DNA from: Sindora glabra
Lineage: Eukaryota; Streptophyta; Magnoliopsida; Fabales; Fabaceae
Assembly: GCA_020226215.1 (NCBI GenBank)
Contig: CM035227.1
Coordinates: forward strand, 102,841,732 to 102,905,731
Length of the DNA: 64,000 nucleotides
Direction of reading: 5' to 3'
Program-made: the position numbers and the translations under genes
The notes under the pieces: model-generated
What the model was told of the DNA's origin: nothing
Seen by the model: the letters and a program-made list of their open reading frames with translations, nothing else
Database searches by the model: none
In this document: positions 1-13,279 of the stretch, piece after piece
How positions within the stretch are numbered: position 1 is the first letter of the stretch
Layout of the letters: each line of letters begins with the position of its first letter

Positions 1-3000
1 ACAACTCTAAATATTTACCATCTCCACAGCCTCGTAAAGGTTGTTTAGAATGCAACTTTTTTGTAATTAATTTCAAATTAAATAGAAATGAATTTAATTA
101 ATTTATCAATGAATTCTATCATTTGAAAATTATATTAAAAATAATAATTTTAATTCAATTGCAAATGAATTCTTTTATTTGAAATAAGTTAAAAATGAAT
201 ATAATTCAATCAAAAAATAAATTTTGATGGTATCCTTAATTGTAATACATATAATATTAGGAAGAATGTAAATTTTTTTATATAATATATGTTTTAGGTC
301 AAACAAAATGAATTTTATTAAAATTCTTGATAAATTTAATGAATTTCCTAATAATATAAATATAATTAAAATAAGATTATAAATGAAATGAAATTAAATC
401 TTATTTTTAATCATCCTAGACAAGATAAAAGTGATTTTTCTCTTTCAAAAGAATTAATAACCCTCATTGTATATAATATTGTATTGAGTGAGAGTTGGAC
501 TTTAAAAGTAAAAGAAATAAAACATAATTATTGAATCTTATATTACTAAAATAATTATAATATAAAGATACGTGACTTTTTTAAATACAATGTGATTTTT
601 AATTATATTTTAATTTTAATTATCAACATAAAATTTAATAAATATAATTTAATGTAAGATTAATTACGTTTTTACTTGATATGCTTCTTGTATGTGCATA
701 TGATGAATAAGATTTAATTACTCTTTTCATTTATATAAGAATGACGCCCAACAATGCCCTAGCCACACCCTTTTCACTTGATACAACTCTTGTGTATGTA
801 CGTGCCTCTCCCTCGATTTTATATGGACACACTACTGCGAATGACTTTGCAACCATGTACAAACAAGAAATGCATGGGTTGGCTGCTTAGAAAATTTTCA
901 TTTTTTTATATATAAATAAATGAGTAATATGTACTCTTATATTTTATGATTAAAAATATGATATTTAAAAATATAATAATAGAAGAAAATAATTTTTTTT
1001 TTAAAAAATGAAATTATCTTTCATCAAATTTCTTATATTCAATATTGAATATATAAAATATTTTTTAGTATTTTAATATTTTATAGTTACATTTTTATAA
1101 AAAATATTTTCTTTCAAAAATAAATAGAGCCCTTACTGTCAAACAATTTCATAAGGGTACCTAACGAATGGATTGAAGTAAAATTTGTTTAGCCTCGTTC
1201 TGTTAAAACTTGTTTTAATTGACCTAAGCTAGTCATGTTCGCAATCTTGTCGAACCAGTCCATAGATTATTTTTTTTAAAAAAATATTTTAATTCATATT
1301 TTATTCTTTATTATTTATTATAATTTTATATTTATTATTATTTTTATTATGTCTAATTATTTTGAATATTTGAATTATTTTTTTACAATTAAATTGTAGT
1401 TTATATTAAATTATAATATAAAAATAATTAATAAATTATTTTTTAATACAAATATTATTTAAATTACTATATATATATATATAAATTTAGTTTGTTTAGG
1501 CTTGTAGACCTATCCATTTGAATTTACAACTTGTATGAACTAACCCATTTAAAACCATTTTTAATGTGTCTCATTTTTTCAATTCTACTTATAAAAAATT
1601 TGCAGATCAATTTATTTGACCTGTGGACTTCTAATCATTTAAGCATCCTTGTAATTTTAAACACATGATACTTTAATGTCTAGTTTTTGCAACTTTATTT
1701 ATTGATTCAAGCTTTCACATAATATTACAGAAGAATAATTGCCATCTATTTAAATCTATATATATATATATATATGGGAGTAAATTTGTCAAAAGGACAA
1801 TATATATTTTTACACCGGATTAATTAATCTAACAGATAAGAATTAAATATTTTGGCATTGGAATGATGCAGTTGATCTTTCGGCGACTTTTAACATCCTC
1901 AAGAATTTACTGTTAGGTAGCTGCAATCCAAACTTTATTGCGGTTTATCCGCCTACTACATTGCCATGATTTCATTCAATTAAGACCACTGATTCTAAAA
2001 GAACCATTTTTATCCCTTGTCAAAACTACTCACGGTATTTTTGGGAGTTAGAAAGGGCAGAAAATGGACAAACCAGGATTGAAGGATACGAGAATATATG
2101 ATATTAAGATAGAATTTTCCTTTCTCTTATTTAAATATTTAAAAAATTCTTTCAAATTTATTTTCTAAGTTAGAGGAACACAAAATAATGAGTAGTGTAT
2201 AGGGTGAATGAAAACTTTAGAGAGTTAGTGATGTTACCTTTAATATCTCTTTTTTTCCTTAATCAAAAGTTAAATATCAAAATTTAAATATAAAGAGAAG
2301 ATTATGATGTCACAATCTATTTCCCTCCATTTTCCACTTTTAAAACATAACATTAGAAATTTTAATTTGCTAACTAAAATGTTTTAAGCAATTATCTCAT
2401 GGCCTATTTCCAAACCAACAAAAAGGGCTTAGTTGTCACAAGAATTTTTTTTTAGTAGTTATAAGAATAATAATTTATTTAACGCATACACACAAAATTA
2501 ATAATTCAAACTTATGATGTGAGAGGAATAAAACCTTTAATATCTTGTGACTTTATTTGCAGTTGTATTGCAATTGATTTAAAAAAAAAATTCATAATTT
2601 CTCAAATTTGCAACCATAGTGCATTTGTGGTCACAATTTAAATTTTTTTTTTGGGGTTAGTGTTTAAAGAATGAATTTATGGAATGTGATGTCACACTCC
2701 CATAATAAACCATAAAAGCTTTCTCTTAAAGTCACGTTTAGTTTATGAAATCTTACATTATAAAAAAAAATGTATATTCCCGATAATATGATCATTGAAA
2801 ATTTAATTAATAAAAATATAATATTTCTATATTTGGTTCATCATAAATTTTTTTAGGAATATTTTGATAAATTCTTAAATATATTATATTACTATATTTG
2901 ATATTCTCAAAAATTTTAAGATTATTTTAAAAATGGTCTTATTAAGTTTTTTATTATAAAATATAATATAATAAATCATTTTTATTTAAAATTACATAAA

Positions 3001-4220
3001 TAATTAAATTTTTTTACATCTAAAAAATTAAATTTTAATATTTAACTTCTAAAAGTTCATTGGAATATATATATTTTATACTTTATAATATTTTAATGTT
3101 TAATATATTATATTTTAATAATTAATATATTCTTTATTTAGTATAGAATTTAATTTTTATACCCTTAGTAAAAATCGGACGCTATAATCTTATCTAAAAA
3201 CAAGCCATATATAAATTGGCTATTTGTTCATTTTTCTGTGCTCGTTACCTTTATAAGGTATCATCATCATCATAATAATTATTATTATCATTAGATCAAT
3301 TTTTAAAATAAAGTGAGTGTAATCAATTGAATTTATTATCATAATATTTAATATACTTAACATTTCTATTTTTATAAAATTATCAATTTTTACTACTAAA
3401 TTATTTTCAAAATTATGTTTCATCTTGATGTTAAATTTTACATTGTAGTCTTTTCTTTAATATAAAAATATTATTATTTTATATTTTTATGTATAAATAT
3501 GTCTTTTTTTTAAAAGAAATTCTAAGTCTATTGTATTCTTCTCCAATGAAAGAAATTATATGTATATATAATTATATCAAAATAATCTTCCAAATGTTAG
3601 GAATAATAATAGAAAAGAAATTGTAGTTAAAAATTAATATCATTATATTTCTTATTAATAAAAATATTTTTTAAAAATTAATAATTATTTTTTAATTTTA
3701 AATTAAAAATTATTGGATAAAGTGATAAATAAAAGAGAAAATTAAATGTGAGAATAATTTTATTCTTTTATTTTAGTATCAACATTCTCATTTTATGAGA
3801 ATTTAAAATACCCTCCTCCTCCATGAGAATATTTTAAAAGAAAGTTAGGTTAAAAATATTTTTAAGAATGTGACATTTTTAAATTTTTTTCCAAACTTTG
3901 AATCAAATATAAAAATGTACTATTTTCTTAGAACATTCTTAAAAATATTAAAAATATTTTGTGAACTCCTTAAAGGTTAACTATAAGAAATACACTCTTA
4001 ATAACATGTTTTTGACACCAATTCACTTAGAGAAATCAACCATTCAACTTGTTAAACCAAAATAAACAAAAGAAAAAGGTATTTTATAACTTCACATTTA
4101 ATTAGTTTTTTACCCACGAAAATGTATAGCTGCTTGATGTACCAAACACTTACTAATAGTATGTTTGGCACGCGAGATTAATGGAAGAGAGAGAAAGAGA
4201 GGGAGGATGGAGGATCATGT
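1..4220. other. AT-rich intergenic spacer
   Basis: I see no supportable gene here. The stretch is made of A/T runs and short repeats. A TA dinucleotide run lies at 1757-1775. A decayed fragment around 975-1131 resembles the Tourist-like MITE seen complete at 38556-38832: it shares the blocks ending in a TTTTATAAAAAATATTTTCT-like arm. The slightly less AT-rich patch at 1860-2060 shows no coding frame I trust. The 67-codon minus frame at 3220-3423 consists of Ile/Met/Asn runs from A/T repeats and is not a gene. Confidence 0.6.
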
Positions 4221-4224
4221 GCTG

Positions 4225-4540
4225 TCTGTTTATTATTTTTAAAAATAATTTTTTATCTTTTATTTTTTTAAAAAAAAATAATTTATTTGATAATTTATTT
4301 TCATTTTTTAAAATTATAATTTTAAATGTAAAATTAAAAATTAAAAATTAAAAATAATTTTTAGATATTTTTAGAAATTATTTTTTTAGTTCTTGATATT
4401 AATTTTATAATTAAATAAAATATTTTTCTTATTTATGATATCAATTATTCTCTATTTTTATTTTTTAATTTAAAATAATTAAATAATTTCTAATAACATG
4501 AAAATAAAAATATATCTAAATAAAACTTCTATCACAACAT
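4225..4540. repeat. Dispersed AT-rich repeat, copy 1
   Basis: This block is recognisably related to 56680-56930. Both begin near a TGTTTATTATTTTTAAAAA motif, continue with an A-rich stretch and TGATATTAATTTTATAATT-like text, then AAATAAAATATTTT, and end near a TTCTAATAACATGAAAAT-like region. No coding frame is present. The likely identity is a short non-autonomous element or a fragment of a larger one. The class is unknown because I found no clear terminal repeats or target-site duplication. Confidence 0.5.
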
Positions 4541-4799
4541 TTTTCTTTATTTCAAAATTTTAATTAATAAGGGTTACTAAAAATTTATATATTGATCAAT
4601 TCTTCAGAGTTTTCAAATATCTTTCATTATTTTTTATTTTGTATTCTTCCAATTTGAAAGATTTTAAAGACAGTTTTTAAACCTTTGAATAGGTAAAAGG
4701 AAAATCTTTCTCAACCATCCTTTCCCCTCACTCTTCCATTTTCTCCCCAAACTCTTAAACATAGAAAATTATATATACATTAATAAGTATAAAGGGAAT

Positions 4800-5690
4800 A
4801 TGATATTACAAAGCCTACGCTCTATATAATTTCAAAGAAATATAAACAATAATTACTCGGAAATTTCAAAAAAAAAAAGAAACTAATAAATTGTATAAGC
4901 AGCTAATACAGTAGGAGTTCGACAAAGAATACATATAACTTACACTTAAAAACACCACTTGAGAAGGGAAAAGTTTACACAAAAATTAAATTAAAATGCA
5001 AGTTTATTACATCCCTAACTTTAAACACACCGTAAAAATTTAAAAAAAAAGAGTTATATATGCTTACGTATTGATAAGTCAAAAGGGAATTTGGGATCAT
5101 TAAATCGTACATTCTTTATCATATATGCATTCGAAAACTTATAAAAACAATAATTAGTGAGAGAACTTCAAAGGAAGAAACTAGCTAACAATAAATTACA
5201 CAATTAGCTAACACTATAAGATTTCCACAATTAATATATATAACTTACATTCAAAAACTCTTCTTAAGAAGGAAAAACTACACAAAAAGGCAAATTAGAA
5301 TCTAAGTTTATTATCCTTTTTAACTCCCAATCATAAAGGAAAGAAAAAGTAAAATAGTATCCAATATTATTTTAGTGACTTTATTCTTCATTAAATTTAA
5401 TGTTTAAATTTAAAATTTTACATATATATTAAATAAATTATTACTTTTATTATTATAATATATATAAGGAGTAAGGCATCATTAAATCTAACACTAAATA
5501 TCATATATACTCTCAAAGATCTAAGAGATAATAATTAAAGGGAAATATCAAAGAAAGATACTAATATATTTGCAAGCAACTAGGACTGCAAGAATTGCAC
5601 AATGAATATATATAACTTGTACCCAAAAATTCCACTTGAAAAGGGAAAATTTCATACAAAAAGCAATTGAGAATACAAGTTTACTATGGA
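4800..5690. repeat. Three diverged direct repeat units next to the ABA receptor gene
   Basis: Three imperfect copies of a 220-230 base unit lie at about 4800-5020, 5090-5320 and 5465-5690. Each carries in the same order a 'cattaaat' or 'tattacaaag' start, an 'aacaataatta' segment, 'tcaaagaaag' or 'caaaggaagaa', 'ataacttacac', a 'cacttgagaaggg' motif, 'tacacaaaaa' and 'caagtttatta'. The spacers between units are AT-rich and differ in length, so this is an old local triplication rather than a simple satellite. It ends about 260 bases from the stop codon of the ABA receptor gene. No reading frame runs through the units. Confidence 0.65.
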
Positions 5691-5953
5691 CTCTTCATCA
5701 TAACGAAAATGAATGGTGCATGTAATAAAAAAGAATTCATATAATATCAGCATAAAATCATCATCATCATTATTATATATGCATACATATATCATATTCG
5801 ACATTTAAAATAATAACAATAATAGAAAAATTCTACTTGATCTACGCATCTAATTTCCAATACGGGAAGGATCCGACCCAAACCCGTATTCGAAACAAAA
5901 AACTGACAGATATTTCCCCCAAAAAAAAAAAAAACCGACATGAGTGAATGAGA

Positions 5954-6628
5954 TTATGGCCGCGAGTTTTTGTCCGTTCTCGCCATATTCTCGGCGATCT
6001 GAGCCAAAGACTGCAAATTGCAGCGTACGATGGTGTCGACGAACACGCAGGTTTCTTCCCTAGTGTTACCCTGCGGTACATCAACGACGTATGACTCGAT
6101 GACAACTGTCCCGTTCTCATTGGGGTGGAGTGTCGTCACCGACCGGTAGTTTCTCAGGCGATGGTCTCCGCCCACCACGCTGAAGCTGATGACGTGGCTT
6201 TCGTCGTCGAGGATCTCTAACCGCTCTTTGCTGGAGACGGCGGGGAGGCCGGAGATGACGTACACTTCACGGAGGGTTCCGACGTTAATGCCGTCACCGT
6301 CAATGACGTGGCAGCTCTTCAGGAAGTGCTTGTAAGCCTGAGGATTATCGAAGCGGCGGACGACGGACCAGACGGTGGAGACTGGAGCGTCAATGGTCTG
6401 GATCACGACGGAGCAGCACTGGTTGGGCCCGACCATGTGCCCGTGGTGGCGAGCAGCCGAATCTGGTATCGACGGAAGGCTAACCTGGGCGGATGATAAC
6501 GGGACCACAAGGCGGCGGTTGGACATCGTTTGAGGCTGTTTTGGGCAGTTAACGCCGTTGGCGATAGCGGCGGAGGCAGTGGCGTCGGTGGTGAGGTCGA
6601 ACATTTCGAGTTGAAGGGAAGAAGGCAT
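5954..6628 (-). CDS. PYL4-like: Abscisic acid receptor, PYR/PYL/RCAR family (PYL4/5/6-like)
   Basis: A single-exon frame encodes 224 residues, a START-fold (Bet v 1-like) ABA receptor. Such receptors bind ABA in the cytosol and nucleus and then inhibit clade A PP2C phosphatases, releasing SnRK2 kinases. Visible hallmarks are the gate loop SGLPA at residues 126-130, the latch GGDHRLR at 153-159 with His156 and Leu158, the ABA-carboxylate lysine at K100 in AYKHF, E178 in VVIESYVVD, Y161 in NYRSVT, and the C-terminal helix RCNLQSLAQIAENM at 202-215. The roughly 70-residue N-terminal extension rich in Ser, Thr and Pro, CC at 71-72, and the lack of introns fit the PYL4-6 subgroup, thought to be mainly monomeric. 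The start MPSSLQL resembles that of family members and I see no better upstream ATG. Base composition is far more GC-rich than its surroundings. The family call is very safe; the exact paralogue number is inferred. Confidence 0.95.
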   Translation of the reverse strand: MPSSLQLEMFDLTTDATASAAIANGVNCPKQPQTMSNRRLVVPLSSAQVSLPSIPDSAARHHGHMVGPNQCCSVVIQTIDAPVSTVWSVVRRFDNPQAYKHFLKSCHVIDGDGINVGTLREVYVISGLPAVSSKERLEILDDESHVISFSVVGGDHRLRNYRSVTTLHPNENGTVVIESYVVDVPQGNTREETCVFVDTIVRCNLQSLAQIAENMARTDKNSRP

Positions 6629-6730
6629 TTTACTGTACTCTTCTTCCTTTCTCTGCTCTGAAAACTTGGTGTGAAATTCGGATGAACCTGAAGATACGAA
6701 ACTGGCAAGATATATTCATGAATAAAGAGC

Positions 6731-6742
6731 TTATATATATAA
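6731..6742 (-). promoter_or_regulatory. Probable TATA box of the PYL gene
   Basis: The palindromic run TTATATATATAA lies about 105 bases upstream of the ATG on the minus strand. This is a plausible position for a core promoter with a short leader. The leader (6629-6700) is rich in GA on the coding strand. I see no obvious ABRE core (ACGTGG/T) close by. The assignment rests on position and composition only. Confidence 0.5.
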
Positions 6743-6799
6743 TTTGTATCAATATTTGTCTAAAGTTAACAGTTTTTGAAGTGCAAGTTGGATTAGTTT

Positions 6800-6890
6800 T
6801 AGTGAGAGAAAGAGGGGAGAAAGAGAGGTTTTCTCTTTCATTCTTGTTTGGGTGAGAAAGAGAGGAGAGAGGGAGAAAATGAATTCTTGA
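6800..6890. promoter_or_regulatory. GA/CT-rich tract in the PYL promoter
   Basis: The plus strand carries two close runs of GAGAGAAAGAGGGGAG and GAGAAAGAGAGGAGAG type, so the coding (minus) strand is CT-rich, about 60-150 bases upstream of the TATA run. GA/CT tracts are common in plant proximal promoters and can bind GAGA-binding (BBR/BPC) proteins. Such a role here is inference. Confidence 0.4.
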
Positions 6891-6899
6891 GGAAAGAGC

Positions 6900-9300
6900 T
6901 TACGAGGGACATGCAAGTGGATGCTCAACTTGCAGCTCTATTTGGACTCTGGCCATATCAATTATCCTTTTATTTAATTTAAACTACAGCGCTGCCACTT
7001 TTTTAAATATGGATTCTTTTTTTAGATTTATATTTCACACATTAATGATTAATGGTTTAAATTATTTACATCATTGGTACACAAAATGTTACTTTATATT
7101 GTTGGGTAATTGTATGAGAAGCGCAACATCTTTTCTTGTTTTATTATTTTTAATTAATTAGGATTTTTATTTATATTTTAATTTGTTCATTTTAAAATTT
7201 AAGAAAATAATAAAAATATTTAACTTCCTTAAAATTATCCTATTTTTATATTTTTTCACAAATATAATGTAATAATGTTTCATGCCATGCTGATTTAAAT
7301 ATACCTGCAAACATCTACAAAGTAACTAATCTCCTCCTTCTTGATTTCTTTATTGTTACTTGATAAATATATTAATTAATTTTATTTATTTATTGTTACT
7401 TGCCAATAATAATAATTAATTTACCAACTTCATTTGGCCTCCGCCGTCTTAAAACTATTGTTTATCTCAAATTGTTTATTTATATGTCTTAGTTTATCTC
7501 GGTAGTGTTTTGGTTTTTTCTTCCATGCACCTTTTTCCTATATTTTAAAATAAAATCATACATTTGTCAACAAAACTAAAGATATGTTGGGGGTATATCA
7601 GCAAATTACACTGTGGATGAAGAGTGAAACTGGTAAAGTTTAAAAGGTTATATGTATATATGTATGTAAAAAGAGAGAGAGAGAACGGAGAAGTAATTAA
7701 ATCATTTGACACAAAGATTAAAGATTGAATCCTAAATTTAATGAAAGATACAAAAGTTTTAAAAAATATAAGGTGTCATTTGAATCAAATCCTTTCTATA
7801 AATACTAATAATATTGAGTAAATGTAATATTTAGTTTTTTGTTTATAAGGTGGTGATTATTATACACCTAAAATTTATAACTAGCACCATTAATCTTATT
7901 TTGTTTTATAATTATTTGTTCCTCTTTTTACTTGTTACATTAAAATAAATGATAGAAAATAAGATAATAAAAATTACTAAGCATTTAATATTATTAATAT
8001 GTAATTTAACAATTTATGTCAATATTTTTTATTTATTTTAATATTATAAGTGAATAGAATAATAAATAATTATAAAAATGTGAAAATGAGAGACTAATAG
8101 TTTTGTTATATAGAAAATTTAAGAGATATAATAATCATTGCTTTTATAAATGAGAGACTAATTATTATATTTACTTTTATATTAATTAACTAGATAATGA
8201 TCAAAATCACTGTAAATCTAGGAAAAATTTCCAATCTTATCTTAATATTACTTCTTATTATATTTTAATAAATTAACAATCTTTGGTAAATGAATAAGTG
8301 GTTAAATTAATAAGAGTGTAAATACAAAAATTAAAAATCAAACTTGGAACTTTCAAGGAATCCCATCAGGTGCTTAAATCAAAGTTTTCGATGATAAATC
8401 AACAATTTTAATGTTATGGTCGAGTGATTTCTAAAATTAAAATAATAATTTTCTTATTTGACGTGCAATATAAAATAATATTGTAAATCTCAATATAATC
8501 GCAAGATTGTAAATTTTTCCATAAATTCATGAGTTGAGTAATTCAAACCCGTTGAGCACAAAGAAGAAAAGGGAAACCAAAGAAAATTTCTTCAAAAGAA
8601 AAATAATAATGACCTAGATTTATGGGTGAACGCCGCTTTGAAAAGTTTCATCTATGTATGAAGATACCTTAACAGAGTCAATAAGATAGACAAACTATTA
8701 TGTACGTAATGACCCACCGATTCGGTACGCATAGGTTTTAATTAAATTGCCCTTCATACTTGTAATATTACTAGCTTTTTACTACCTGATACATGGATTT
8801 AATTAATAATAATTTATATTATAAATTATAATTTTAAAATTTAAATTATAAAATATTTAAATGATTAATGTAAAATATGCCATCATATTTATATCAATTA
8901 AATAACTATAAAATTGATATAATTATATTCAAAATATGCAAAAGAATCTATTATATGTTTTGGAACTCATTGTTAATTGATAAAATTATTATATTATTGT
9001 GATATTATATCAATAGTGATAATTACCATAATTAGGAGAATGTATACATATTTAAATACTAAAAAAGTTTAGAAAAATAATATAAATTAATCCTTTTGGT
9101 GATGTTTGAATTATCATTTTCATTATTATAAATTAATATTTTTAATCATTCTTTATTTATTGCTTTCTTAAGATAATAACATATATATAGTTGAATATGA
9201 TTAAATATAAGTTTTTCTTTAAACATTATTTCAATTTTAAATTTTATAGATTTAAAAGTTATATTATTATTTATAAAATTAAAATTTTATCAAAATTAAT
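6900..9300. other. AT-rich intergenic spacer
   Basis: No gene or complete mobile element is recognised. The content is A/T-rich text with short GA runs near 7672-7683 and a number of chance frames below 60 codons. Confidence 0.6.
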
Positions 9301-9304
9301 TCTA

Positions 9305-9610
9305 ACATATGTATGACTTCCTTTATTCTATTTTATTTATTATTTTAGATAAGTCTTTTCATTATTTATCTATCTATTTAGAAAACCAAAAATAAAGTTA
9401 TTAACTTTTTTCAATTTTACTCTTAATATCCTCATAAATAAAAGATAATCAATTACTTTACATATTGATTATTATTTTTAGTAAAAAATAAATTTGTATA
9501 TTAAAATTATTTTTTACTAAAATTGTAATTAATAATTGCGCTCTTTAATTTTTATACATTTACCTTAATGATAGATAAAAATAAATGGAATAGTAGATAA
9601 TTAGTAAATT
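9305..9610. mobile_element. Possible Stowaway-like MITE remnant
   Basis: The left end reads ACTTCCTTTATTCTATTTTA and the inverse of the right end (about 9575-9605) reads CTACTATTCCATTTATTTTT. These agree at most positions and resemble the CTCCCTCCGTTCC-type ends of plant Stowaway (Tc1/mariner) elements. The interior is AT-rich without coding. The ends are worn, so the call is tentative. Confidence 0.35.
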
Positions 9611-10660
9611 TCTATATAAATAATTTATTTATATTAAGTATCAAATAATTATATTAAAATAATTAAAATTAAATTTTTATATTATGCATCCTACTTGTAA
9701 AACTTATAGAAAATTTAACGCTAATAAATTTTGAAAGTTTTACCTAGGAAAACATGACTCAAGTATTAATTATTATATGTAAATCACTAATTTATCTATA
9801 AGATAAAAAATTTTGATCTAATCATTTACATGATTTTATCAACTATTTTTTTTAGTAATTATCAATTTTGAACTTAATTCAACTTGTCAATTAAAATTTT
9901 TAAATTTTAATTTAATCAAAATTATTATTACAAATCAAATGTGATTAAGATCAAAGAAATTATAAAAATACAATAAATAAGGAAAAATAGAGATTACTTT
10001 AGAGAGAAAAAATGCTTGGAAATTAAAAAATTCAATAAATAAAAAAAATCAAAGATGTTATGAAAATGTAACAAATGAGAAAAAATAATTTTTTCAATTT
10101 AATATAAATTATTATATATAAATAAGAGATTCAATTTTTTATTATGAGAATGACATGCGATAAATTATAGGAATAACATTAGTCATATTATGAGGTGAAA
10201 AATATTATGGTTAATATATAATATATTATTATTACAAATCATATTACATATATATGATATTACATAATTTTATATTATAATAATTATATTTATTTATAAT
10301 TTTATGAATAAATATAATATTAAAATTTTTATTTATAAGTATGATAATTATTATATTTCTCAAATTTCATGATTAATTTTTCTTATATTTTATTTTTACT
10401 TTTGTTATATTTATCTCTCAATTTACTTATGATATTAAAAGAGATGAAAATTATTAAAGTTAATTATTAAATTTCACTATAGTACTATCAACTACATGCT
10501 TAATTTTTTATTATATTTTATATTTTTATCATTTATTTTAGTGTTATATATGAAGGAAAGGAGCAAAATAATTATTACAAAAATAAAAATTAATAATTAA
10601 TAATACTAATTATAAATTTTAAAAAATAAATTAATCAATACGTGGGCACGTGCATGCGTA

Positions 10661-10696
10661 CGTGTGTGTGTGTGTGTATATGTATATATATATATA
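10661..10696. repeat. Compound GT/TA microsatellite
   Basis: About nine GT units are followed by TATATG and a TA run. This is a simple sequence repeat in spacer DNA, likely variable in length between individuals. Confidence 0.9.
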
Positions 10697-12062
10697 GGAT
10701 GAAACATTATATTTGTTTTGTTTTAATTTTATTACTCGTAATAAGTTGACAATTGCCATTAACCGTAATTTAGAAGTATGGACGAGACCGTAGATCCGGG
10801 ACGTTAAAGATGAACCAAAACACCCTAACAATATTATCTCTGAGGTTTCGAGAAGACAAAGCCATTTCCTAGAAATAAATTTTCGTCAATATAAATATAA
10901 TATCTCAAAATGAGAAAAAAAAATGGAGACACAAATAAAGCATCTTTCAGCTATTTTCAAGCCTCTTTTGACCAAAACTTGGAAATTCAAGACTAGATAA
11001 GATTTTCTATATTAAGAAATTATTTCATCTTTGGACTTTAATCGGACCAATGAATTGCCTTTTTTTTTCCTCATCTTCAATGAACCAATCACCAAAAGTT
11101 TGGTTACGTTGGTATCCTAAAGATCGACTGAAAACGGCAGAGTTCTTCCCGCAATAATTGGTTCATGCCTGAGGAAATAATACGCTCCCTCCCACGAGCA
11201 AGTTAAAATCATAGTTAAAAAAATATGAAAATAAATCAAGAATTCTGTATAGGAACATCAACATGCACACATATCCAAAGTTAAATTGTTAATAATTGTT
11301 ATTAATTAAAATTTTTTTATCCTATTTTTAATGCATAATAGAGATATTTTATTTATCTTTAGAGCATTTAGAAAACTGACCAAGCCATAATATATCATAT
11401 GATTCTTTTTTATTTGTTGGAATTTTTTTTTAATTTGTATTCAGATATTCTCATATTTTTTCGTGTGAAATTAATTTTTGTTTGAAGCGAAAATAATAAA
11501 TAATAAATTCTTTCCAATAATATCACCTTCAAATATCAAATATATCAAATTTATGGCTCTTTACATCTGCAATCTTTTATATGATGATATCTTGACTTCT
11601 CTTTCGACCAGCAAATGATATGTCTAACTGAATGCTTGCTAACTGGTCAAAATCACCAAACCATGAAATTTTTTGTGATCCTATGGGTGTGATCATGTAT
11701 GATTGATTGCATGTGATTACCACACAGGCAAACACGTGATGACTGCTTGGTACATCATTTGATGTTTTAAAGATCAAGACGGTTTTATTTATACATAGTT
11801 ATCATAATGGATAAAAAATAGCTTAGAAAGTTATGTTTATATGCAATTTAATGATATTTAGAAGAATTTTTTTTATTAGCAGAATATTGATTAAAAAAAT
11901 ATGTTAACTTCAGGTAAACTTAATCTATCAATAAATAAAGGTTTAAATTTAAAAAAAAAAACCCTTACTAGAAAAAAATTGTTGATATTTTAATTTTCGA
12001 AATAGTTGCTTGACTTAGCTACTATCTTACAATAGAACTTTTAAAAATAATTGTTTTAGTGT

Positions 12063-12063
<1 letters not shown>

Positions 12064-12100
<37 letters not shown>
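12064..12100. repeat. TAA trinucleotide microsatellite
   Basis: About twelve uninterrupted TAA units lie in spacer DNA. Confidence 0.9.
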
Positions 12101-13279
12101 TAGTCATTTTAAATTGACCTTCAATTGCTGAACAAATATCTTGAGGTTGGATAGAGGAGTTTCCATATTTATCTTTGAGCTATGGCTTTTTGCTACAAAA
12201 GGCGAATCATCTTTAGAAATATTAGTACCCATATATAAAGGAAGGATGCAAACGTAGTATAATTTGCTTGATTGTATTGAAGCCATTGTTATTGTGTCGT
12301 TTAAGAAAAGAAAAGCAACGCAGAAAAGGATAGTGCACCGAAATCTAAATTAATTTGGTCTCGCACCCATGATATGATTATGGACATTGATTTCATTCAT
12401 AACTTTTTCAATCTTCATTATCATATGCCAAGCAAATTGATATATTTGATGTGAATGGCGTAGGACGTTGATATGAACTTTTACCTTATGATCTACATGC
12501 AAGTAGAGAAAAATTGAATCTCTATGCAGGACAAATAGAGGAAGCTATCTTGGGTCTAAAAAGATAATTTATGTAACAACTTATAGCATTGGTTATAACT
12601 TTTTTCTTTTTTTTGGATTTCTTTAAAAAATGTATGAGTTGAATTTTGAAAAAAAGATAAATACAGAATATTTTTTGTTTAAGATTATAAATTCTAGTGA
12701 AAAAAGGTAGTGGATCTTAGAGTAAAAAAATGTGTCTTTATCATTTTAAAAATGATAGAAATAAAAGGAAAGAATTTAGATTTATTTTTTAAGTAATGCT
12801 ATAGGGAGTTTTATTTTTTAAATTAAGTATTTTACTATTAGATTGCTTTTTTTAATCTTAAAATAAATAAATTAAAATTAAAAAGGAAAAAAATTAAGTC
12901 AGTATCGTTTGTTGTAATTTATTACAGTGAGGTACTCGAAGTTTAGTTTCTTTCATTTAAGTGTACCTGCGTATTGAAATTTATCATAATACCTAAAAGA
13001 AAAAATGACATATTTACAATGTGTTTTAAAAAGATTAAAGTATCAAAATAGAAACCTCTTTTATCACATATTAAAATTAGAGAATTTTTAATTTAATACA
13101 AATAAAAAAATAAAAAACTAAAAACTTATAAGAATTAAAATTGAAAATGTTTTAACTTTATAAAAATTAAATTAATATTAAATTTTAATTATAAATAAAA
13201 TTAAAAAATTATTTTTTTAGCAATTAAAATAAATTTTTAGTTAAGATAAAAATAAAAATAAATAAGAACTTAGAGATAT

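Larger units (their letters stand above)
9611..13279. other. AT-rich intergenic spacer with simple repeats
   Basis: I recognise no gene. A GT run followed by a TA run lies at 10661-10696 and a TAA trinucleotide run at 12064-12100. Minus-strand frames at 10631-10831, 11577-11777 and 12104-12286 show no known domain and sit on such repeats or lack supporting context. The patch 10840-11220 is less AT-rich but I find no exon-like frame in it. Confidence 0.55.

Noticed and set aside
3220..3423. 67-codon minus frame
   Set aside because: It is made of Ile and Met runs from ATC/ATT repeats.
5842..6708. Other long frames over the ABA receptor gene on both strands (5842-6120, 6308-6496, 6403-6708)
   Set aside because: They overlap the well-supported receptor frame and encode no domain; they arise from its GC-rich codons.
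10631..10831. 66-codon minus frame ending in Tyr-Ile and Thr-His repeats
   Set aside because: Its C-terminal part is the translation of the GT/TA microsatellite.
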